DNA of 13,009 nucleotides. It comes from an uncultured Gemmiger sp. (GTDB lineage Bacteria > Bacillota > Clostridia > Oscillospirales > Ruminococcaceae). The number at the start of each line of letters is the position of its first letter. The stretch's first letter is position 1. The stretch covers positions 1 through 13,009 of the forward strand of contig CAUEKL010000043.1 of the NCBI GenBank assembly GCA_959018215.1. Reading direction: 5' to 3'. Made by a program: the position numbers and the translations under genes. Positions 1 to 7,861 of this stretch are shown one piece after another. The notes under the pieces were generated by a model. It searched no databases. It saw nothing but the letters and a program-made list of their open reading frames with translations, and was not told the origin of the DNA.

Positions 1-1763
1 TCAACATCGTGGACGCCACCAACATCGAGCGCAACCTCTACCTGACCATGCAGCTCATGGAACTGGACATCCCCATGGTGCTGGCCCTGAACATGATGGA
101 CGAGGTGCGGGAGAACGGCGGGTCCATCCGGGTGAACGAGATGGAATCCGCCCTGGGCATCCCGGTGGTGCCCATCTCCGCCGCCAAGAACGAGGGCATC
201 GACGAGCTGGTCTCCCATGCCCTGCATGTGACCAAGTACCAGGAACGCCCCGGCCGCCAGGACTTCTGTGACGTGAACGACCACGGCGGTGCGGTGCACC
301 GCTGCCTGCACAGCATCATGCACCTCATCGAGGACCACGCCGAGGCCGAGGGCATCCCCCTGCGGTTCGCCGCCACCAAGATCGCCGAGGGCGACCAGCT
401 GATCCTGGACCAGCTGAAACTCAGCGACAACGAAAAGCAGATGCTGGAATCCATCATCCGCCAGATGGAGACCGAGCGCGGCCTGGACCGGGCCGCCGCC
501 ATCGCGGACATGCGGTTCACCTTCATTGAAAAGGTCTGCGCCGGCACGGTGGTCAAGCCCCACGAGAGCAAGGAACACCTGCGCAGCGTACAGATGGACA
601 AGGTCCTTACCGGCCGCTACACCGCCATTCCCTGCTTCATCGGGATCATGGCCCTGGTCTTTTTCCTTACCTTCAACGTCATCGGCGCGGCGCTCTCCGC
701 CGTGCTGGACTGGGGCATCACCGCCCTGACCAACGCGGTGGATGCGGGCATGACCGCCCTGCACGTCAACGAGGTGCTCCACTCCCTGGTCATTGACGGC
801 ATCTTCAACGGGGTGGGCAGCGTGCTCAGCTTCCTGCCCATCATCGTTACCCTGTTCTTCTTCCTGTCTTTGCTGGAGGACAGCGGCTACATGGCCCGGG
901 TGGCCTTTGTCATGGACAAGCTGCTGCGCAAGATCGGCCTTTCCGGCCGCAGCATCGTGCCCATGCTTATCGGCTTCGGCTGCACCGTGCCCGGTGTCAT
1001 GGCCAGCCGCACCCTGCCTTCGGAGCGGGACCGCAAGATGACCATCCTGCTCACCCCCTACATGAGCTGTTCGGCCAAGCTGCCCATCTACAGCTTCTTT
1101 GCCGCCACCTTCTTCCCCGGCAAGGGCGGTCTGGTCATGTTCCTCATCTACTTCGGCGGCATCGCCATGGGCATTCTGGTGGCCATGCTGCTGCGGGGGA
1201 CCCTCTTCCACGGGGAGGCGGTGCCCTTCGTCATGGAACTGCCCAACTACCGCCTGCCCGGCGCCAAGAACGTGGGCCAGCTGCTGTGGGAAAAGGCCAA
1301 GGACTTTTTGCAGCGCGCCTTCACCGTGATCTTTGTGGCCACCATCATCATCTGGTTCCTGCAGACCTTTGACACCCATCTGGCCATCGTTTCCGACTCC
1401 CAGCAGAGCATTCTGGCCGTGGTGGCCGGTTGGATCGCTCCCCTTTTTGCGCCCCTGGGCTTCGGGGACTGGCGCATCTCCACAGCCCTCATCTCCGGCT
1501 TCATGGCCAAGGAGAGCGTGGTCTCCACCCTGTCGGTGCTCTTCGGCTCCACCGACCAGCTGCTCCAGATCATCACCCCCCTGGCGGCGGCCAGCCTGCT
1601 GACCTTCTGCCTGCTGTACACCCCCTGCGTGGCGGCCATTGCCTCCATCAAGCGGGAACTGGGTACCAAGTGGGCAGCCGCCGTGCTGGTGGGCCAGTGC
1701 GTCATCGCCTGGCTGGCCGCCGGAGCGGTCCGTCTGGTGGGCCTGCTCTTCGGGTTGGTGTGA
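1..1763 (+). CDS. feoB: Ferrous iron transport protein B (FeoB), 5'-truncated by window edge
   Basis: This is the C-terminal part of FeoB, the inner-membrane Fe(II) transporter with an N-terminal G-protein domain. The reading frame is open from base 3, so the start, the P-loop and most of the G domain lie outside the window. Visible here are the region after G3, the G4 motif NMMD (90-101), the G5 motif SAAK (177-188), and a helical linker to about base 600. A polytopic membrane domain follows with the two Gate repeats: GFGCTVPG...SRT from 972 and YMSCSAKLPIY at 1059-1091. The conserved cysteines of the FeoB pore region are present in both, and YTPC recurs near the C-terminus (about 1617-1628). 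About 586 residues are visible, consistent with a full-length protein of around 700 or more. A terminator follows the stop, so this is the last gene of its operon; a FeoA partner would be upstream, unseen. The identity is secure. Confidence 0.96.
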   Translation, partial: NIVDATNIERNLYLTMQLMELDIPMVLALNMMDEVRENGGSIRVNEMESALGIPVVPISAAKNEGIDELVSHALHVTKYQERPGRQDFCDVNDHGGAVHRCLHSIMHLIEDHAEAEGIPLRFAATKIAEGDQLILDQLKLSDNEKQMLESIIRQMETERGLDRAAAIADMRFTFIEKVCAGTVVKPHESKEHLRSVQMDKVLTGRYTAIPCFIGIMALVFFLTFNVIGAALSAVLDWGITALTNAVDAGMTALHVNEVLHSLVIDGIFNGVGSVLSFLPIIVTLFFFLSLLEDSGYMARVAFVMDKLLRKIGLSGRSIVPMLIGFGCTVPGVMASRTLPSERDRKMTILLTPYMSCSAKLPIYSFFAATFFPGKGGLVMFLIYFGGIAMGILVAMLLRGTLFHGEAVPFVMELPNYRLPGAKNVGQLLWEKAKDFLQRAFTVIFVATIIIWFLQTFDTHLAIVSDSQQSILAVVAGWIAPLFAPLGFGDWRISTALISGFMAKESVVSTLSVLFGSTDQLLQIITPLAAASLLTFCLLYTPCVAAIASIKRELGTKWAAAVLVGQCVIAWLAAGAVRLVGLLFGLV

Positions 1764-1790
1764 TACGCCCCCGCAACCGGAACTTCAAAA

Positions 1791-1821
1791 GGACATCCTC
1801 AGACAGAGGATGCCCTTTTTT
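1791..1821 (+). terminator. Rho-independent terminator after feoB
   Basis: The stem CATCCTC (1794-1800) pairs perfectly with GAGGATG (1806-1812) around the loop AGACA. Two further G-C pairs extend it beyond one A/C mismatch, and a run of six T (1816-1821) follows. It lies 28 bases after the feoB stop and separates iron transport from the sugar locus. Confidence 0.9.
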
Positions 1822-1955
1822 GTTGCGGCAACGTAAAAGTTACAGAAAAGAAACGATTCCAATTAACATCCCTCGGATTCCCGCAATAACTGCACAAAAG
1901 GGAAAGCGGCTCCTTGGCAAATCATACAAAAATCATGAAAAAGTGGAAAATTCCC
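1822..1955. other. AT-richer intergenic region upstream of the sugar operon promoter
   Basis: This is part of the 320-base gene-free gap between feoB and the sugar-binding protein gene. It is clearly more AT-rich than the flanking genes and I see no ORF or RNA gene in it. AAACGATTCCAA at 1851-1862 resembles the right half of the palindromic operator at 1998-2017 (AAACGTTACCAA, differing at two bases), so it could be a weak auxiliary LacI-type site. Its left half does not match, so I would not annotate it as an operator on its own. Confidence 0.5.
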
Positions 1956-1984
1956 TTGCAAATCTGGACAATGCGCGCTATGAT
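1956..1984 (+). promoter_or_regulatory. Promoter of the sugar ABC transporter operon
   Basis: The -35 box TTGCAA (1956-1961) and the -10 box TATGAT (1979-1984) are separated by exactly 17 bases. The expected transcription start is near 1991, giving a leader of about 93 bases. The LacI-type palindrome begins about 7 bases downstream of that start, in a good position for repression. Confidence 0.75.
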
Positions 1985-1997
1985 ATGGACAGAAAGA

Positions 1998-2017
1998 GGT
2001 TGGAAACGTTACCAACC
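1998..2017. promoter_or_regulatory. LacI-family operator (20-bp palindrome) downstream of the promoter
   Basis: GGTTGGAAACGTTACCAACC is palindromic at 18 of 20 positions; only the symmetric pair at positions 7 and 14 departs from symmetry. It has the central CpG and the AAACGTT core typical of LacI/GalR-family operators, and matches 12 of 14 positions of the CcpA cre consensus. The LacI-family gene three genes downstream in the same locus is the natural candidate for the protein that binds it. CcpA-type catabolite control is the alternative, and both could act here. Confidence 0.82.
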
Positions 2018-2083
2018 GACAAAGCAGAACGACGGGGGACAACGGAACCCCTTCCCAACGAAATTTGCAAGGAGGACAACACC

Positions 2084-3427
2084 ATGAAAGCCAAGAAACT
2101 TCTTTCTCTGGGCATCGCCTGCACCATGGCCGCCGGCCTGCTGGCCGGATGCGGCGCTTCTTCGTCTGACAGCACCGCCTCCACCGCCACCGGCGATACC
2201 GGCGCTTCCGCCGCCGCCACCGACGGTGCTTCCGGCAAGGTCTATTACCTGAACTTCAAGCCGGAACAGGACCAGCAGTGGCAGGACCTGGCCGCCGTCT
2301 ACACCGAGCAGACCGGCGTGCCGGTCACGGTGGTCACCGCCGCATCCGGTGAGTACGAGACCACCCTGATGAGCGAGATGGCCAAGAGCGACGCGCCCAC
2401 CCTGTTCCAGGTCAACGGCCCCATCGGCCTGGCCAACTGGAAGGACTACTGCTACGACCTGACCGGCACCCCCATCCTCGGGGAGCTGACCAGCGACACC
2501 TACGCCCTGAAGGACGGGGACGCCACTTTGGGCATCGGCTACGTCATCGAATCCTACGGCCTGATCACCAACAAGACCCTGCTGGAAAAGGCGGGATACA
2601 CCATCGACGACATCAAGAGCTTCGACGACCTGAAGAAGGTGGCTGAGGACATCACCGCCCGCCAGGATGAGCTGGGCTTTGCGGCCTTCACCTCCGCCGG
2701 CATGGATTCTTCCTCCGACTGGCGGTACAAGACCCACCTGGCCAACCTGCCCATCTACTTTGAGTACAAGGACGAGGGCATCACCTCCACCGACGCCATC
2801 AAGGGCACCTACCTGGACAACTACAAGAACATCTTTGACCTGTACATCAACAACTCCACCTGCGCTCCCACCGAGCTGGCCGGCAAGACCGCCGACGACA
2901 GCCGCAACGAGTTCCTGGCCAACGAAGCCGTCTTCTATCAGAACGGTTCCTGGGAGTACGTCAACCTGACCCAGGACGGCACCTTCACCGACGACGACCT
3001 GGCCATGATCCCCATCTACATCGGCGTGGGCGACGAAGCCAACCAGGGCCTGTGCACCGGCACGGAGAACTACTGGTGCGTCAACAAGGAAGCCCCCGAA
3101 GAAGACATCCAGGCCACCCTGGACTTCATCTACTGGTGCGTTACCTCGGAGGAAGGCACCAAGGCCATGGCGGACGACATGGGCTTTGTCATCCCCTTCA
3201 AGGGCGCTCAGGAATCCACCAACATCTTCGTGAAGGAAGACCAGGAAATGACCGCCGAGGGCAAGGTGCCCGTGTCCTGGAACTTCACCACCATGCCTTC
3301 CGAAAACTGGAAGAACAACCTGGGCTCCGCTCTGACCGCCTACGCGGCCGGCACCGGCACCTGGGACGATGTGGTCACCGCCTTTGTGGACGGCTGGGCC
3401 ACCGAGGCCGCGCTGAACGCGGGCTGA
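2084..3427 (+). CDS. Sugar ABC transporter substrate-binding lipoprotein (CUT1, SBP_bac_1)
   Basis: This 447-residue extracellular solute-binding protein would be anchored to the outer face of the membrane by a lipid. The start is the ATG preceded by AAGGAGG; the frame is open far upstream, but that part lies inside feoB and its terminator. The N-terminus has Lys-rich residues, a hydrophobic stretch and the lipobox LAGC with the modified cysteine at residue 23. A Ser/Ala/Thr-rich tether to about residue 50 follows, then a family 1 solute-binding fold of typical length (NFKPEQDQQW near its start, many aromatic residues for sugar stacking, GFVIPFKG near the C-terminus). It is the first gene of the operon, followed by a strong hairpin and the two permeases. 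MalQ downstream suggests malto-oligosaccharides or another alpha-glucan as ligand; the ligand itself cannot be read from the sequence. Confidence 0.92.
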   Translation: MKAKKLLSLGIACTMAAGLLAGCGASSSDSTASTATGDTGASAAATDGASGKVYYLNFKPEQDQQWQDLAAVYTEQTGVPVTVVTAASGEYETTLMSEMAKSDAPTLFQVNGPIGLANWKDYCYDLTGTPILGELTSDTYALKDGDATLGIGYVIESYGLITNKTLLEKAGYTIDDIKSFDDLKKVAEDITARQDELGFAAFTSAGMDSSSDWRYKTHLANLPIYFEYKDEGITSTDAIKGTYLDNYKNIFDLYINNSTCAPTELAGKTADDSRNEFLANEAVFYQNGSWEYVNLTQDGTFTDDDLAMIPIYIGVGDEANQGLCTGTENYWCVNKEAPEEDIQATLDFIYWCVTSEEGTKAMADDMGFVIPFKGAQESTNIFVKEDQEMTAEGKVPVSWNFTTMPSENWKNNLGSALTAYAAGTGTWDDVVTAFVDGWATEAALNAG

Positions 3428-3460
3428 TACCACCGTCCTGGACGGCATACGCGTAACCTT

Positions 3461-3505
3461 GCGGGAAGGGCGGGCGAACACAGCGCCCACCCTTCCCGCT
3501 TCTTT
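3461..3505 (+). terminator. Intercistronic hairpin between binding protein and permease genes
   Basis: A 16-base arm (3461-3476) pairs with 3484-3499 around a 7-base loop with a single C/A mismatch, giving a very GC-rich stem. It is followed by TTCTTTA (3500-3506), a poor U-tract for full termination. This placement is classic for binding-protein operons: it would stop part of the transcripts and protect the 3' end of the upstream mRNA, so the binding protein is made in excess over the permeases. The structure is seen; the partial-termination role is inferred. Confidence 0.75.
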
Positions 3506-3519
3506 ATGGGGAAATCATT

Positions 3520-4371
3520 ATGGAAAAATCCATCAGAAAATACTGGCCGGTCTTTGTGCTGCCCACCCTGCTGGCCTTTATCATCGGCTTTATCTGGCCG
3601 TTCATCTGGGGCATCGGGCTGTCCTTCTGCCAGTTCACCACCGTCAAGAACGTGACCTTTGTGGGCATCCAGAACTACATCAAGCTCTGGGCCGATGATA
3701 CCTTCATCCACGCCTTCTGGTTCAGCACCGCCTTCACCATCGTGGCTACCGTGCTCATCAATGTGCTGGGCTTCCTGCTGGCGCTGCTGCTCACCCGGCA
3801 TGTGCGGGGCACCAACATCTTCCGCACCGTCTACTTCATGCCCAACCTCATCGGCGGCGTGGTGCTGGGCTATATCTGGAACACCCTGCTCAACGGTCTG
3901 CTCACCCTGCTGGGTAAACCCCTGCTCCAGCTCAACGCCACCTACGGCTTCTGGGGCCTGGTCATCCTCATGTGCTGGCAGCAGATCGGCTACATGATGA
4001 TCATCTACATCGCCGGGCTGCAGAACGTGCCCCCCGACCTCATCGAGGCCGCCCGCATCGACGGCGCCACCGCCCGCCAGGTGCTGTTCCGGGTCAAGAT
4101 CCCCATGGTCATGCCCAGCATCACCATCTGCACCTTCCTGACCCTGACCAACTCCTTCAAACTCTTTGACCAGAACCTGTCCCTGACCGGCGGCGAACCC
4201 GCCAAGCTGACCCAGGGCCTGGCCTACAACATCTACGATACCTTCTATGCCCGCAGCGGCGCCCAGTGGAAGGGCATCGGCCAGGCCAAGGCCGTGGTCT
4301 TCTTCCTGGCGGTGGTGGTCATCGCCCTGGTCCAGCTGCGGCTGACCCGCTCCAAGGAGGTGCAGCAGTAA
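3520..4371 (+). CDS. Sugar ABC transporter permease, MalF/UgpA-type (CUT1)
   Basis: This 283-residue inner-membrane permease is one half of the transport channel. It has about six hydrophobic segments, the first right after the short basic N-terminus (MEKSIRKYWP). The EAA cytoplasmic loop that contacts the ATPase is clear: EAARIDGATARQVLFRVKIP, about residues 179-198. The length fits the family. The start is the ATG with a modest GGGGA ribosome binding site, only 15 bases after the preceding GC-rich stem. Its stop codon TAA shares one base with the next start codon, so translation of the two permeases is coupled. The partner is the next permease; the ATPase gene is not in the window. Confidence 0.94.
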   Translation: MEKSIRKYWPVFVLPTLLAFIIGFIWPFIWGIGLSFCQFTTVKNVTFVGIQNYIKLWADDTFIHAFWFSTAFTIVATVLINVLGFLLALLLTRHVRGTNIFRTVYFMPNLIGGVVLGYIWNTLLNGLLTLLGKPLLQLNATYGFWGLVILMCWQQIGYMMIIYIAGLQNVPPDLIEAARIDGATARQVLFRVKIPMVMPSITICTFLTLTNSFKLFDQNLSLTGGEPAKLTQGLAYNIYDTFYARSGAQWKGIGQAKAVVFFLAVVVIALVQLRLTRSKEVQQ

Positions 4372-5219
4372 TGGAAAACTCCCAGAAGACCCGCCGCATC
4401 AACGGGGTCATCTCGGTCATTCTGGCCCTGATCTGCGTGGCTTACGTCTATCCCATCGTGCTCATCCTGCTCAACTCCCTCAAGACCGAACGGGCCATCA
4501 CCACCACCCGCATCTTTGAGCTGCCCACCGCCGAAACCTTCACCGGCCTGGCCAACTACATCTACGGCATCACCTCCATGAACTTCCTGGAATCCTTCTG
4601 GTACAGCCTGTTCATCTCGGTGTCGTCGGTGCTGCTGATCCTGCTGTGCTGCTCCATGTGCGCCTGGTACATCACCCGGGTCCACGGCAAGCTGTCCAGC
4701 GGCATGTACTACCTGTGCGTGTTCAGCATGGTGGTGCCCTTCCAGATGGTCATGTTCACCCTGGCCAAAACCGCCGATACCCTCAAGCTCAACAATCCCT
4801 ACAACATCTGCATCATCTACCTGGGCTTCGGCGCCGGGCTGGCGGTGTTCATGTTCACCGGCTTCATGAAATCCATGCCGGTGGAGATCGAGGAAGCCGC
4901 CATGATCGACGGCTGCAACCCGCTGCAGATCTTCTTCCGGGTGGTCTGTCCCATCCTGAAGCCCACCATGATCTCCACCGCCATTCTGGAGACCATGTGG
5001 GTGTGGAACGACTACCTGCTGCCCACTCTGGTGCTGGACATCAAGAAATACCGCACCATCCCCATGGCCATCCAGTATTTCCGGGGCAGCTACGGCAAGG
5101 TGGAAATGGGCCCCATGATGGCCTGCATCATGCTCACCGTCCTGCCGGTGGTCATCCTGTACCTGGTCTGCCAGCGCTACATCATCGAGGGCGTGGTTGC
5201 GGGCGCCGTAAAAGGATGA
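4371..5219 (+). CDS. Sugar ABC transporter permease, MalG/UgpE-type (CUT1)
   Basis: This 282-residue inner-membrane permease is the second half of the channel. The chosen ATG overlaps the previous TAA (TAATG) and is preceded by AAGGAGG inside the last codons of the first permease. The frame is open further upstream, but that would only overlap the coding sequence. The EAA loop EIEEAAMIDGCNPLQIFFRV is at about residues 168-187. About six membrane segments are present, and the C-terminus IIEGVVAGAVKG is the usual ending of MalG-type CUT1 permeases. Together with the preceding permease and the binding protein it forms an importer that must borrow an ATPase from elsewhere. Confidence 0.95.
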   Translation: MENSQKTRRINGVISVILALICVAYVYPIVLILLNSLKTERAITTTRIFELPTAETFTGLANYIYGITSMNFLESFWYSLFISVSSVLLILLCCSMCAWYITRVHGKLSSGMYYLCVFSMVVPFQMVMFTLAKTADTLKLNNPYNICIIYLGFGAGLAVFMFTGFMKSMPVEIEEAAMIDGCNPLQIFFRVVCPILKPTMISTAILETMWVWNDYLLPTLVLDIKKYRTIPMAIQYFRGSYGKVEMGPMMACIMLTVLPVVILYLVCQRYIIEGVVAGAVKG

Positions 5220-5225
5220 TATACT
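5197..5225 (+). promoter_or_regulatory. Possible internal promoter for the LacI-family gene
   Basis: TTGCGG (5197-5202) and TATACT (5220-5225) are 17 bases apart. The -10 box is good (5 of 6), the -35 box moderate (3 of 6). It overlaps the end of the second permease gene and would give the regulator its own expression when the main promoter is repressed. Confidence 0.45.
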
Positions 5226-5246
5226 TTTTATCGGACTGAAGATACT

Positions 5247-5264
5247 CCGGCGCCCCTGCGCCGG
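5247..5264 (+). promoter_or_regulatory. GC-rich hairpin in the leader of the LacI-family gene
   Basis: CCGGCGC (5247-5253) pairs perfectly with GCGCCGG (5258-5264) around the loop CCCT. No T-run follows, so it is not a terminator. It sits directly before the AAGGA ribosome binding site (5267-5271) of the regulator gene and may act as an mRNA processing or stability element between permease and regulator. The role is inferred. Confidence 0.45.
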
Positions 5265-5282
5265 GAAAGGACGCTGTATGCC

Positions 5283-6296
5283 ATGACCATCAAGGACATT
5301 GCCCGTGAATCCGGTTACGCGGTGGGGACCGTCTCCCGCGTGATCAACAACAACCCCAATGTCAGCCCGGCGGCCCGCGCCCGCATCCTGGAGGTCATCC
5401 GCAAATACAAGTTCCGCCCCAATTCCAACGCCAAACACCTGAAACAGCAGGCCAGCCAGGGCATTGCCATGATCGTCAAGGGCACCCACAACATGCTCTT
5501 TGCCCCCATCCTGGAAAAGATGCAGACCGAGTGCACCGCCGCCGGCTACAGCGGCATGGTCTACTACATCGACGAGAACGACAACGAGGTGGACCGCGCC
5601 CGGCAGATCTGCCGGGAACACAAGCCCTACGGGGTCATCTTTCTGGGGTCGGACAGCAACAACATCACCCCGGAGCTCAACGACCTGGGCGTGCCCTGCC
5701 TGCTCATGACCAACAGGGCCGCCAATGCCGAAATCGAAAACCTGTCCAGCGTCAGCGTGGACGACAGCGCCGCGGCGGCCCGGATGATCGACTATCTCTA
5801 TGCCAAAGGCCACCGCCGCATCGGGCTCATCGGCGGCGATATCCGCCGCTCCCATCCCAGCTCCGCCCGTCTGGCGGGCTGCCTGGGGGCCTTCTCCCGC
5901 CTGGGACTGCCCTTTGACGCATCCGCCTGCTACGCGGACGCCCGCTACACCATGCCCGACGGCTACAAGGCCATGGAACGGCTGCTGGAATCCTGCCCGG
6001 ACCTGACCGCCGTCTTTGCCTTCAGCGATATCATGGCCATCGGGGCCATCCGGGCTTTGCGGGACCATGGGCTGCAGGTGCCGGGGGATGTGTCGGTGTG
6101 CGGCTTCGACGGCATCGAGCTGGCCGACTACCTGAACCCTCGCCTGGCCACCATCCGCCAGCCCGCCGACCGCCTGGCCTCCCGGGGGGTGGGCATCCTC
6201 ATCCGCTGCATCGAGGACGACGGCGACGCCGTCCATGAACTGGTGCCCTATGAGCTGGTGGAAGGGGAGAGCGTGTTGTGCCTGAACGGCCAGTGA
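5283..6296 (+). CDS. LacI-family transcriptional regulator
   Basis: This 337-residue LacI/GalR-family repressor has the usual family length. Residues 2-24 form the helix-turn-helix (IKDIARESGYAVGTVSRVIN). The hinge helix follows around residues 47-58 (RPNSNAKHLKQQ), and then a periplasmic-binding-protein-like effector domain to the C-terminus with typical landmarks: VSVDDSAAA, GHRRIGLIGG, FAFSDIMAIGAIRAL, VCGFDGIELADYLNP, and TIRQPADRLA. It lies after the transporter genes and before malQ, so it probably controls this locus through the palindrome at 1998-2017, with a sugar as inducer. The start ATG is set by the helix-turn-helix beginning; another ATG five bases upstream is out of frame. A MalR-like role is plausible, but the inducer is unknown. 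Confidence 0.94.
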   Translation: MTIKDIARESGYAVGTVSRVINNNPNVSPAARARILEVIRKYKFRPNSNAKHLKQQASQGIAMIVKGTHNMLFAPILEKMQTECTAAGYSGMVYYIDENDNEVDRARQICREHKPYGVIFLGSDSNNITPELNDLGVPCLLMTNRAANAEIENLSSVSVDDSAAAARMIDYLYAKGHRRIGLIGGDIRRSHPSSARLAGCLGAFSRLGLPFDASACYADARYTMPDGYKAMERLLESCPDLTAVFAFSDIMAIGAIRALRDHGLQVPGDVSVCGFDGIELADYLNPRLATIRQPADRLASRGVGILIRCIEDDGDAVHELVPYELVEGESVLCLNGQ

Positions 6297-6308
6297 CCAT
6301 TTTTTCCG

Positions 6309-6327
6309 AAAGGAGGAACCCTCCATG
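6309..6327 (+). promoter_or_regulatory. malQ ribosome binding site able to fold into a small hairpin
   Basis: The Shine-Dalgarno AAAGGAGG (6309-6316) contains GGAGG, which is exactly complementary to CCTCC (6320-6324) just before the ATG, with the loop AAC. A 5-bp stem could hide the site until ribosomes or another RNA contact opens it. The complementarity is seen; any effect on translation is inferred and could be small. Confidence 0.5.
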
Positions 6328-7803
6328 CGCGCAAGCGGTGTGCTGATGCACCTGTCCAGCCTGCCGTCCCCCTACGGCATCGGCACCATGGGCAGGGCGG
6401 CACGGGAGTTTGTGGATTTTCTTGCGGCGGCGGGACAGAGATACTGGCAGATCCTGCCCATCTGCCCCACCAGTTACGGGGACAGCCCCTACCAGTCCTT
6501 CTCCACCTTTGCGGGCAACCCCTATCTCATCGACCTGGACCTGCTGGCGGCCGACGGCCTGCTCCGGCGGGAGGAATATGCAGACATCGACTGGGAAAGC
6601 ACCCCCGACCGGGTGAACTACGGCGCCCTCTACCGCAAACGGTGGGAGGTGCTGCGCAAAGCCTGCGGCCGTCTGCTGCAGGACCCCCCGGCCGCCTATG
6701 CCGGTTTCTGTGCCGAAAACGCCTTCTGGCTGCCGGACTACGCCCTGTTCATGGCCCTGAAGGATGAACACGGCGGCTGTGCCTGGACCCAGTGGGAACC
6801 GGCCCTGCGCCGCCGGGACCCCGCGGCCCTGGACGCTGCCCGCACCCGCTGTGCCGGGGCCATCGGCTTCTGGCAGGCGGTGCAGTACCTGTTTTTTGCC
6901 CAGTGGCGGGCGCTGAAACACTACGCCAACCAGAAAGGCGTCTTCATCATCGGGGACCTGCCCATCTATGTGGCCGCCGACAGCGTGGATGTCTGGTCCG
7001 CGCCGGAAGCCTTCCAGCTGGGGGAGGACCTGCTGCCCACCGAGGTGGCGGGCTGCCCGCCGGACGGCTTTTCCGCCACCGGCCAGCTGTGGGGCAATCC
7101 TCTTTATAACTGGGACGCCATGGCCCAAAACGGCTATGCCTGGTGGGTGCGGCGCATCCGGGTGCTGTGCAGTACCTACGATGTGCTGCGCATCGACCAC
7201 TTCCGGGGCTTTGCGGGGTATTACGCCATCCCCTACGGCAGCACCGACGCCTGCAACGGCCGCTGGCGCACCGGACCGGGCATCGCCCTCTTCCGGGCGG
7301 TGGAAAACGCCCTGGGCAAGCGGGACATCATTGCCGAGGACCTGGGCTTTCTCACCGACGATGTGCGGGAACTGCTGCGGGAGAGCGGCTACCCCGGCAT
7401 GAAGGTGCTGGAATTTGCCTTCGACAGCCGGGACGGCGGGGACTACCTGCCCCACACCTACACCCGGCACTGTGTGGTCTACACCGGCACCCACGACAAC
7501 GAACCGGTGAACGGCTGGTTCGATACCGCCCCCGCAGCCGATACCCGCAAGGCGGTGGACTACCTCAAGCTCACCCGGGAGGAAGGCTACCACTGGGGCA
7601 TGATGCGGGCCGCCTGGGCCAGCGTGGCCGACCTGGCCATCGTCCAGGCCCAGGACCTGCTGGGACTGGGGCACGAAGCCCGGATGAACGTGCCCTCCAC
7701 CCTGGGCACCAACTGGTGCTGGCGGGCGCTGCCCGGCGCCTTTGACGACGCCCTGGCCCGGAAGGTCCGCCACCACATGGAACTGTACGGCCGCCTGAAC
7801 TGA
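6325..7803 (+). CDS. malQ: 4-alpha-glucanotransferase (amylomaltase, GH77)
   Basis: This 492-residue cytoplasmic enzyme transfers segments of alpha-1,4-glucan between maltodextrins, releasing glucose and longer chains. The N-terminus carries the GH77 signature (GVLMHLSSLPSPYGIGTMG; then YWQILPICPTSYGDSPYQS). The catalytic residues are visible: nucleophile Asp291 in RIDHFRGF, acid/base Glu338 in IIAEDLG, and Asp391 in GTHDNE. This is very near the numbering of the compact Thermus enzyme (about 500 residues), so it is the short type without the E. coli N-terminal extension. NVPSTLGTNWCWR near the C-terminus is also typical. It follows the LacI gene by 28 bases with an AAAGGAGG ribosome binding site, and a terminator ends the unit. 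It points to maltodextrin as the imported substrate. Confidence 0.96.
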   Translation: MRASGVLMHLSSLPSPYGIGTMGRAAREFVDFLAAAGQRYWQILPICPTSYGDSPYQSFSTFAGNPYLIDLDLLAADGLLRREEYADIDWESTPDRVNYGALYRKRWEVLRKACGRLLQDPPAAYAGFCAENAFWLPDYALFMALKDEHGGCAWTQWEPALRRRDPAALDAARTRCAGAIGFWQAVQYLFFAQWRALKHYANQKGVFIIGDLPIYVAADSVDVWSAPEAFQLGEDLLPTEVAGCPPDGFSATGQLWGNPLYNWDAMAQNGYAWWVRRIRVLCSTYDVLRIDHFRGFAGYYAIPYGSTDACNGRWRTGPGIALFRAVENALGKRDIIAEDLGFLTDDVRELLRESGYPGMKVLEFAFDSRDGGDYLPHTYTRHCVVYTGTHDNEPVNGWFDTAPAADTRKAVDYLKLTREEGYHWGMMRAAWASVADLAIVQAQDLLGLGHEARMNVPSTLGTNWCWRALPGAFDDALARKVRHHMELYGRLN

Positions 7804-7815
7804 AGATCTTCCCTG

Positions 7816-7850
7816 ACCGGCCCCGCCCAAAAGCGGAGGCCGGTTTTTTT
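7816..7850 (+). terminator. Rho-independent terminator after malQ
   Basis: ACCGGCC (7816-7822) pairs with GGCCGGT (7838-7844), and CCGC (7823-7826) pairs with GCGG (7833-7836) across a one-base A bulge. The T-run covers 7844-7850. It closes the sugar locus 12 bases after the malQ stop. Confidence 0.92.
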
Positions 7851-7861
7851 CGGGAAAAGGC

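Noticed and set aside
1430..2083. Upstream in-frame extension of the sugar-binding protein gene
   Set aside because: It would run through feoB, its terminator and the operon promoter. The lipoprotein signal peptide and AAGGAGG place the start at 2084.
2009..3490. Minus-strand open frame of 493 codons opposite the sugar-binding protein
   Set aside because: Gly/Val-rich shadow of a clear lipoprotein gene; no start signals.
4245..6326. Long open frame on the minus strand (693 codons) across the second permease and the lacI-family gene
   Set aside because: Composition is Gly/Val/His/Asp-rich without domain features, and it lies wholly opposite well-identified plus-strand genes. It is a by-product of high third-position GC.
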